Assembly (NCBI GenBank): GCA_964626015.1
Contig: CAZVCC010000074.1
Coordinates: forward strand, 1-13,520
Length of the DNA stretch: 13,520 nt
From: CAIKZJ01 sp964626015
GTDB taxonomy: Bacteria; Bacteroidota; Ignavibacteria; Tepidaquicellales; Tepidaquicellaceae
Direction: 5' to 3'
Shown: positions 7,800-13,520 of the stretch, piece by piece
Layout: every line of letters begins with the position of its first letter
How positions within the stretch are numbered: the first letter of the stretch is position 1
Translations under genes and position numbers: made by a program
The notes under the pieces: generated by a model
Seen by the model: only the letters and a program-made list of their open reading frames with translations
What the model was told of the DNA's origin: nothing
The model's database searches: none

Positions 7800-9842
7800 T
7801 TACTTTAATAGAATCATGGCTTTTGCGTCGCTGAACTCTCCTGCTTTCAAACGGTAGAAATACACTCCGCTTTGATAGTTCAATCCATTAAACTCGATCG
7901 AATAGATACCAGGCATTTGAACTTTGTTAACTAAAGCTGTAACTTCCCTACCTATTGCATCAAATATTCTTAAACTTACGAACTCTTCCCTTTTTATTGA
8001 ATAAGTTATTTTAGTCACAGGATTAAATGGATTTGGATAGTTTTGGGACAACGAATACCTTTCAGGCATCTCTACCGGATTATTACCGATTGCCGTCACA
8101 CCTGCATTAAAAGAATAATATGTTAACGGTGCATCTCCGGGAAGCTGTGCCCTCACGTTTAATGTATCAAATGCTCTTATAAAATACTTGTAGTTTCCTG
8201 GAGAACCGTTTCCCGGAATATCCGCATAATAAACGTTGCCCGTATCTTTTGTCATTAAAATGCTGTCGCTTATTACTGATGAATTTCGGCTCCAAAATAA
8301 TTTTACCGATGAAGGATTTGGTTTTGCATCAACAATTGATGAATTATTCAATTCAATTCTGACTCTGAAAGGACCAGTAACATTAAGCGTATCGGAAAGG
8401 GGTGTATGTATAATCGTTAATCCAAGCAGTCTCATTGCTTCGTAAACATTTATTAATCCCATTCCGTATGTGTTGTCCTCTCCTGCTGTACCAAGATCCG
8501 TTGCACTGTAATAAAGTGCAAATAAAGCCATTTTACCCGTTATAGCAGGGGCAAACGACCTTAGTAAAGCTACTGCACCCGATACATGTGGTGCTGCCAT
8601 TGATGTACCTGACATCGTACCATAACTTGGAGTTAACAAACTTGACCTCACGTTCACACCTGGAGCTGATACCTCTGGTTTTATCAATAACGAACCCGTA
8701 CCTCCGCAAAGCGAAGGTCCCCTGCTGCTGAAACTTGCAATCGGATATGTCGGTGAATTTCCGTCAACCGCTCCGACTGTAAATGCATTCACTAAATTTG
8801 AATTAATATTTTTCGGAGATGTAACGGTTGAACTACCCGGTCCGCTGTTGCCAGATGACCATACCACCGGTACACCTGCTGCTTCAAGCGTAAGTAATGT
8901 TGCTTTGAAGGAACCGTTGCATTCATTCGTCGGGTCGCTTGAATTCCATGAACAGTTTATAACAGATGCTTCATCCCGGGTTGTAGAATTTGAATCAGGA
9001 TCCATTCCCCACTGAAAAGCACTTATTCCAAAGTTCGTGTACGTTCCTGAACAGCTTCTCCTCGCTGCAATCCATTTTGACCCGAATGAGACACCTACAG
9101 TATCTCCGGTTGCAATTCCAAGTCCGCACATTATACCCATCGTGTGTGAACCGTGATTAGTACAATAAGTCGGGAATGACGTTCCTCCTGCATCATACCA
9201 AGCATGATACCACGGAACTGTCAGTCCTTTCCATTTATAATTGAAAGCTGGGTGATTTCCATCAACCCCGCTGTCAACGTTCATAACTATTGTTCCTTCT
9301 CCCGTTATACCGAGCTTCCACAGCACATCAGCTTTAATTGCCCTTAGCCCTACCTCAACACCGGTTATGCTTTCTGTTATTACAGTTTCTGATTCCGAAT
9401 CTTCAAACATAATCGGATTATCAACCTCTATATAGTCTACGTCTCCTCTCAAAGATATCTGCTTTATAACTTCAGCTTCTGCAATTACTGATATAGCATT
9501 AATAATCCAGAAATCTTTTATTTCCGAAATCCTGTTCAAACTGCTGTTATAAATTAGATAATTAAGCAATGAGTATTGTGTTTTCTTTGCCTTATCTTTT
9601 AGTCCGTCGAGTAATAAACCCGTCCTCGTATCTTTATCCAGATTATCCGCCTTTGCTTTTATCATAAATCCGTCAACATCAAATTTATCCGATAAATGAA
9701 TTATTATACGTACTTTTTCTGTATTATCATAAAGCGTAATTAAATCAGCAAGCTGATCAGTCATCTTTCCTCTGTTAAATTGTGGATATGCTAATGAAAT
9801 GAAAGATATGAAAACCAGAAATGTAAATATAAACTTTTTCAT
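7800..9842 (-). CDS. Secreted subtilisin-like serine protease (S8) with T9SS sorting domain
   Basis: A 680-residue exported endopeptidase. The signal peptide covers about 1-20 (ISLAYP, with Gln21 after it). Residues about 40-145 look like an inhibitor-type propeptide (VRIIIHLSDKFDVDGF), removed on maturation. The catalytic domain (about 165-475) contains all required residues: Asp190 in NVDSGVDGNHPAF, His230 in NHGSHTMG, oxyanion Asn332 in SSGNSGP and Ser414 in GTSMAAPHVSG. The DSGVDGNHPAF form resembles bacillopeptidase F-like subtilases. Residues about 480-585 form a beta-rich spacer (VRIELNN, YKYFIRAFDT). The final 84 residues (597-680), SLSQNYPNPFNPVTKI to AMILLK, are the T9SS type A sorting domain. 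It may process neighbouring surface proteins or degrade external protein; nothing here decides. The ATG at 9842 fits the signal peptide; no Shine-Dalgarno is seen. Confidence 0.93.
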   Translation of the reverse strand: MKKFIFTFLVFISFISLAYPQFNRGKMTDQLADLITLYDNTEKVRIIIHLSDKFDVDGFMIKAKADNLDKDTRTGLLLDGLKDKAKKTQYSLLNYLIYNSSLNRISEIKDFWIINAISVIAEAEVIKQISLRGDVDYIEVDNPIMFEDSESETVITESITGVEVGLRAIKADVLWKLGITGEGTIVMNVDSGVDGNHPAFNYKWKGLTVPWYHAWYDAGGTSFPTYCTNHGSHTMGIMCGLGIATGDTVGVSFGSKWIAARRSCSGTYTNFGISAFQWGMDPDSNSTTRDEASVINCSWNSSDPTNECNGSFKATLLTLEAAGVPVVWSSGNSGPGSSTVTSPKNINSNLVNAFTVGAVDGNSPTYPIASFSSRGPSLCGGTGSLLIKPEVSAPGVNVRSSLLTPSYGTMSGTSMAAPHVSGAVALLRSFAPAITGKMALFALYYSATDLGTAGEDNTYGMGLINVYEAMRLLGLTIIHTPLSDTLNVTGPFRVRIELNNSSIVDAKPNPSSVKLFWSRNSSVISDSILMTKDTGNVYYADIPGNGSPGNYKYFIRAFDTLNVRAQLPGDAPLTYYSFNAGVTAIGNNPVEMPERYSLSQNYPNPFNPVTKITYSIKREEFVSLRIFDAIGREVTALVNKVQMPGIYSIEFNGLNYQSGVYFYRLKAGEFSDAKAMILLK

Positions 9843-9908
9843 ATTATTATAATTTATTTTTAATTAAAACAGTTGATTCTTTAAGTAATAATTTCAAACT
9901 TTTTGAAT

Positions 9909-9938
9909 CAAAAATAAAGGCAAAAGTTGTATTTCTAA
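9909..9938 (-). promoter_or_regulatory. Candidate promoter for the subtilase gene
   Basis: On the minus strand TATTTTTG (9909-9916) is an exact match to the Bacteroidota -7 element TAnnTTTG, with TTAG (9935-9938, three of four against TTTG) 18 bases upstream. Transcription would start around 9902, giving a leader of about 60 bases before the ATG at 9842. Confidence 0.35.
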
Positions 9939-9993
9939 GATTCTAAATTTTTTATATTAACGGACTTAATATAATTTGAATTGCATTTTGCAT

Positions 9994-10338
9994 TCAACAC
10001 TTTGAAAGCATAACATTTTTACCAAACTTTTCATTTATCAAATGCATCACAGCAAGATATGGGTGTCTGAAAAGCATCCTCGGTCCCGAATATCGCATAA
10101 CGTCTTTAACCTTTTTCCTCATATCCGGTTTATAACAATGGACGGTACAGTTCGAGCATACCGGCTTGCTGTCCTCAAATGGACAATTTAGTAATCTTGC
10201 AAAAGCGTACTCTTTCAATCCCTTGCAATCATCACATAAATTTTCTGTATGATTTTTTTGGCAATAATACCTTATCATTATTTCAATCGTCTCACGCTCC
10301 CTTTTTAGTCTCCTGCTGTTTGATTCTGTTTTCTTCAC
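9994..10338 (-). CDS. YgbA-family protein (nitrous oxide-stimulated promoter family)
   Basis: A 114-residue soluble, cysteine-rich protein matching the small family annotated as nitrous oxide-stimulated promoter proteins, whose enterobacterial member YgbA is NsrR-controlled and linked to growth under nitric oxide stress; the biochemical role is not something I can state. Family landmarks: ERETIEIMIRYYCQKNH (14-30), CDDC (35-38), CPF (52-54), CSNCTVHCYKPDMR (61-74) and VMRYSGPRMLFRHPYLAVMHL (80-100). Eight cysteines (26, 35, 38, 52, 61, 64, 68, 114), most of them in the first 70 residues, suggest metal or iron-sulfur binding. The start is GTG at 10338; upstream codons are open back to a stop at 10381-10383 but contain no ATG or GTG that improves the family N-terminus. 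No NsrR-like operator was recognised. The gene lies 151 bases upstream of the subtilase. Confidence 0.88.
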   Translation of the reverse strand: MKKTESNSRRLKRERETIEIMIRYYCQKNHTENLCDDCKGLKEYAFARLLNCPFEDSKPVCSNCTVHCYKPDMRKKVKDVMRYSGPRMLFRHPYLAVMHLINEKFGKNVMLSKC

Positions 10339-10462
10339 GTCAAATATGTTTAATACATAAATATACCAAAAAAACTTACATTATACTAAAAAATAAAATC
10401 AATTATTTTGAGCCGCAATTATTGTACCCAATCAGTTCTTAACTCTGTTTTCTTGCAAATCA

Positions 10463-12349
10463 CTATTTCACCAAAAGCATCTTCATTGTCTTATTGAAAT
10501 TTTCTGACTCTAATACATAGAAGTAAACTCCGCTCTGCAAGTCCTTACCGCTGAAATCAACAGAATAATTACCAGCTGCCTTCTGCTCGCTCACGAGTGT
10601 ATTAACTAACTTTCCAAGGATATTATAAACCTTTAAAGATACAAATCCCTGTTTAGAAATTGAATATGAAATCTTGGTCGAAGGATTAAAAGGATTAGGG
10701 TAGTTTTGCTTTAATGAATATGTTAAAGGACTTTCATGATTTGTAATTCCCGTTAATATTCCTGAACATCCATGTGCAGCATATACATTAAGCGGTCCCG
10801 AACCCGAATAAAGAGCAAAACATGAATCGTTAGCCGCAAACCTTAAACCTACAGCGGGTGCAAAATAGCCTGTAGTTGTGTTTATCGTATTCATTCTTTC
10901 TGAGATTGTTGTGAATGAACCCGCTGAATTCACCGATATATACTTCAGGGAATCGTTGGATACTCCCCAGAAAAAGAAACCGAACCTGTGCGTGTTCGCT
11001 CCTCGAACACCTACAATATCAGTCATTGAAACACCGTTGGATGCAGTCCAGATAACGCTTTGGTTTATTGTATTGAAATCACCATAATTCGTAGTTCTGA
11101 AATATTTTACTCCGTCTGTCGTTCCGCTCTTTTGATTAAATATAAAAATAATACTTCCGTTGTTGTTTCCGTTCGATGATAAGCGTCCTCCGTATTTTAC
11201 ATAGTTAGGCTCGCTGCCGCCCACAAATCCGACATACTGACCCGGTACAGAAGGTGATGTCAAACTTCCGCTTGCACTCATCTTTGAAAAAAATGCTTTT
11301 GTACTGTCAGGCACACCGCAGTAAGATATAATCAGAGAATCAATATTATTTCTCTGGAAAAATGCAATGTCAGTATAGAGATTCTGCTGTGCAGCTGTTT
11401 CCGATACCCAATATATTTTGCCTCCTTTGTAACTAAAGACAGGTGTAACTGTGTTCGGCGAGTTAAGCTGTGCAAACTTCTGCGTGTTGACTCTGCCCGC
11501 TGTCCCGGCTGAATCAAAAGATACGGCAACATACGCCCAAGGAGATGTAGGCCATATAAAATTATCAGAAGTAATTTTTGGTGAATAATATCTCTTTGTT
11601 GCATCATCCCCGGGCCATGCGAAAGTCCAGAGGTTTCCCGCAAAAGTTCCCGTTAATTGTATTGATGCTCCTGCTGCAAACCATTTCCCCGAACCGCCGT
11701 TTGCACGTAATCCATAGACGATATGCAAATATTTATTCGTGCCCCCTTCTATCAGTTCAGCGTCAACATCGCCGTAATTAAATTTATCAGTTCCTCCTAA
11801 AGTTATGAATGCATAAAGCACCCAGTGCGCACCATTATCCGTTGAGTACAACACCCTCATGGAATCAGGAGTCGAACTCGAACCGGTACCCTGGAATCCA
11901 GCTACAGCCCATATTCTTCCTGCGGTAGCTCCAGTGTATTCAGTAACCGTTGCAATGCATTTTACGTCACTTTTTGAAAGTATAGTAGTATTCCCAACCG
12001 ATAAAATCTGCTCTTCATGATTTGCTTGAGTTATTTTACCCGGATAATAACCCGCGGGAAGAGTAATGCTTTCCTTCGTGATTCCGTCTATCTTCTTTTG
12101 AAGTTTCAGTATAGCTGAGTTATCCGGATTATCTGATTTTCTGATTTCATAAATCCTTTTTTCAAGTACTACAACATCCTGTTGTTTTTGAATATCCAAT
12201 TGTGCAGGGTTAGTTTCATGCTTTCCGTCACTTCTGAAAGTATTTTTATCTCCGCTTACATAGTTTAAAGCATTTGGAACTTCCTGTGACATTAAAAGTG
12301 AATTTACCGAAAGAACTAATACTAAAGTTAGTAGTAACTGCATTTTCAT
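10463..12349 (-). CDS. Secreted Asp-box (BNR-like) protein with T9SS type A sorting domain, second copy type
   Basis: A 628-residue exported protein. The signal peptide (about 1-21) ends LLMS|Q, leaving Gln22. Residues about 57-92 are a charged helical segment, as in the protein at 5949-7745. The body (about 125-530) is beta-rich, with one clear Asp-box, STDNGAHW (169-176), and repeated strands of the kind found in sialidase/BNR-like propellers. The region TTGYFAPAVGLRF to YSGSGPLNVYAAHG (about 491-527) aligns by eye with the equivalent pre-tail region of the other protein (TGILAPCV, YAGNGPSNIWFNG), implying paralogy. Residues 545-628 (SLKQNYPNPFNPSTKI to MKMLLVK) are the T9SS type A sorting domain. 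No catalytic residues are assigned; an adhesive or binding role is possible. The ATG at 12349 is supported by AGGAG. Confidence 0.82.
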   Translation of the reverse strand: MKMQLLLTLVLVLSVNSLLMSQEVPNALNYVSGDKNTFRSDGKHETNPAQLDIQKQQDVVVLEKRIYEIRKSDNPDNSAILKLQKKIDGITKESITLPAGYYPGKITQANHEEQILSVGNTTILSKSDVKCIATVTEYTGATAGRIWAVAGFQGTGSSSTPDSMRVLYSTDNGAHWVLYAFITLGGTDKFNYGDVDAELIEGGTNKYLHIVYGLRANGGSGKWFAAGASIQLTGTFAGNLWTFAWPGDDATKRYYSPKITSDNFIWPTSPWAYVAVSFDSAGTAGRVNTQKFAQLNSPNTVTPVFSYKGGKIYWVSETAAQQNLYTDIAFFQRNNIDSLIISYCGVPDSTKAFFSKMSASGSLTSPSVPGQYVGFVGGSEPNYVKYGGRLSSNGNNNGSIIFIFNQKSGTTDGVKYFRTTNYGDFNTINQSVIWTASNGVSMTDIVGVRGANTHRFGFFFWGVSNDSLKYISVNSAGSFTTISERMNTINTTTGYFAPAVGLRFAANDSCFALYSGSGPLNVYAAHGCSGILTGITNHESPLTYSLKQNYPNPFNPSTKISYSISKQGFVSLKVYNILGKLVNTLVSEQKAAGNYSVDFSGKDLQSGVYFYVLESENFNKTMKMLLVK

Positions 12350-12355
12350 AGTTTT

Positions 12356-12360
12356 CTCCT
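12356..12360 (-). promoter_or_regulatory. Strong Shine-Dalgarno of the second Asp-box gene
   Basis: On the minus strand AGGAG lies six bases before the ATG at 12349. It is the only canonical Shine-Dalgarno noticed here; the other genes have weak or no such sites, so this gene may be translated efficiently. The remaining gap to 12517 shows no clear promoter pair. Confidence 0.65.
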
Positions 12361-12517
12361 TTTTTTACAAAACAATTATTATTGAAAATAGTTCTGTAGA
12401 TTTTCATTTATTTTAATGTCTTAACTATGATTGTTTTCCGCAGTGAAATAAAATAGTATTTTGTTTTAGTGATTCTTAGAAGCTTTATATCTGAAACATC
12501 TTATTTACTTAGAATAT

Positions 12518-13520
12518 TTATGTACCGTATTTCTCTTTTACCGCATTATTACTTCTTTGAAACAAGTTATAGCTTGTTGAATTTATTTTCTCTCTTGGTA
12601 CGCTTTTCCATATTTCAATATCCGCATTAAACTCTGTATCAAAAATCGCCTTCGACAATTCATCAATCACTAAATAATTCGCCTTTGCATGTGAGTTATC
12701 GCTGTCTTTAATCGCATTGTTCACGAAAAATTCAATAGTTTTGTAAAGAGTTTTGTCTGCGAGTGATAATTCTGTAAGCTTAGCTCTGTATTCAAGCTCT
12801 TCCCCGTTAAGTCTCGGTAATAATACATAATCACTAAAATGCCTCCCCTCATGCGCTAAATAACTGATTAGAAACTCTTCGCTCTGCAGGTCGTACGCAT
12901 CTTTTACGCAAAAAAGTCCATTATCAGTTGCCCAGCCTCCCGGATAATATTTCCCGAATGTTGCATACTCTTCCCATCCAAGTGTCGCAAAATCTTCCAT
13001 AAAAGTTACATTAACCTTTATCGTATCATCCTTAATCGCAAAAACATACATTGAATCATATTGAGATTTCCAGATTAAAAGATCAAATAATTTCCCGGTT
13101 TTTGCATATCCGGTTGTTATAAATCCAAGAGAATTTATGTAGTCTGTTAAAACAGAATTGATACTGTCGTCTGATAGACTGTCGGACTTCACAAATTCAC
13201 TATCATTTCTCTTAAGAAATTTCTTAAGCGATAAGACAAAACTGCTGTCATGTACCGATGCATCTGATTTAAGAGCTCGATGCCAGTATTCTGAATATAG
13301 CTTAAGCAATGACTTAAGCTCTGGTTCAATTTTATTAATATAATTGCTTCTGTCTTCATTGTACCTAAACCTCTGCTCAAATTCTTTCTTAAACCTGATA
13401 TCCTTCTCTGACATTAAAGTATCAGGTACATCCAGAAGTTTCAGTGCACTCATTACGTCCGCATCAAGAGTATGAGAATACAATTTGGAATATTTTATCT
13501 TTATACTGTCAGATGGCTCT
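12518..13520 (-). CDS. Putative zinc metallopeptidase (HExxH), N-terminus beyond the window
   Basis: The frame is open from the TAA at 12518 to the right edge. A TTG at 13483 could be read as a start, but the codons upstream to 13520 are also open (reading EPSDSIKIKYSK in that order) and no ATG occurs there, so the TTG is probably an internal leucine and the gene is cut by the edge. Numbering from that TTG, the key motif is LAHEGRHFSDY with H211-E212-x-x-H215 (bases 12839-12853), followed by EELEYRAKLTEL (228-239), where Glu228, Glu229 or Glu231 could be the third zinc ligand, as in gluzincins. GWEEYATFGKYYPGGWATDNG lies before it. Asp/Ser/Lys-rich helical sequence makes up the N-terminal half. 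I do not recognise a named family; export cannot be judged without the N-terminus. Confidence 0.7.
   Translation of the reverse strand, partial: EPSDSIKIKYSKLYSHTLDADVMSALKLLDVPDTLMSEKDIRFKKEFEQRFRYNEDRSNYINKIEPELKSLLKLYSEYWHRALKSDASVHDSSFVLSLKKFLKRNDSEFVKSDSLSDDSINSVLTDYINSLGFITTGYAKTGKLFDLLIWKSQYDSMYVFAIKDDTIKVNVTFMEDFATLGWEEYATFGKYYPGGWATDNGLFCVKDAYDLQSEEFLISYLAHEGRHFSDYVLLPRLNGEELEYRAKLTELSLADKTLYKTIEFFVNNAIKDSDNSHAKANYLVIDELSKAIFDTEFNADIEIWKSVPREKINSTSYNLFQRSNNAVKEKYGT

Noticed and set aside
10179..10442. 87-codon plus-strand frame antisense to the YgbA-family gene
   Set aside because: The YgbA frame has strong family motifs, while this frame has none and ends in AT-rich intergenic DNA.
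10339..10462. NsrR- or FNR-type operator upstream of the YgbA-family gene
   Set aside because: I looked for paired dyads and found only AT-rich sequence with a direct AATTATT repeat and no convincing palindrome.
11332..11643. 103-codon minus-strand frame overlapping the second Asp-box gene
   Set aside because: It is the same strand in another frame of a well-supported secreted protein, with arginine/leucine/histidine-rich low-quality sequence and no ribosome site.
13483..13483. TTG at 13483 as the true start of the metallopeptidase
   Set aside because: The frame is open upstream to the window edge with coding-like residues, and no ribosome site precedes the TTG.

Overview
The window looks like a chromosomal stretch from an AT-rich member of the Bacteroidota/Ignavibacteriota side of the FCB group. 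The main clue is three secreted proteins that end in the type IX secretion system (T9SS) type A sorting domain, in the form typical of Ignavibacteria (QNYPNPFNP near its start, SGVYFYxL and KMxLxK at its end). Genus-level placement is not possible from the sequence alone. Hallmark T9SS machinery genes are absent, so the cargo must depend on an apparatus encoded elsewhere.

Layout. (1) Positions 235-4482 hold a tight plus-strand cluster with gaps of 1, 11 and 9 bases: a sodium:solute symporter, FtsX, a Bcp-type peroxiredoxin and a two-lobed GNAT-like protein. This is a probable operon of housekeeping character. (2) Positions 4483-4754 are an AT-rich gap, followed by a small zinc-ribbon/DUF2007 protein. 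Its stop codon interlocks with that of a convergent secreted protein of unknown function. (3) Positions 5624-5948 are a divergent intergenic region. (4) Positions 5949-12349 are an export-rich block: an Asp-box surface protein (plus strand); a strong bidirectional hairpin; then on the minus strand a secreted subtilisin-like protease, a cysteine-rich YgbA-family protein (linked to nitric oxide stress) and a second Asp-box surface protein. (5) Positions 12518-13520 hold a putative zinc metallopeptidase (HEGRH motif) on the minus strand. Its reading frame runs off the right edge, so its true start is outside the window.

The first block is most likely core physiology (uptake, division or envelope remodelling, peroxide defence, acyl transfer). 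The second looks like an accessory surface or secretome neighbourhood: two related Asp-box (BNR/sialidase-like) proteins and a protease sharing one C-terminal export signal of exactly 84 residues. I found no rRNA or tRNA genes, CRISPR array, insertion sequence or phage gene. I see no convincing multi-gene novel system. The least explained items are the Asp-box cargo pair, the edge-truncated HExxH protein and the unrecognised secreted 177-residue protein.
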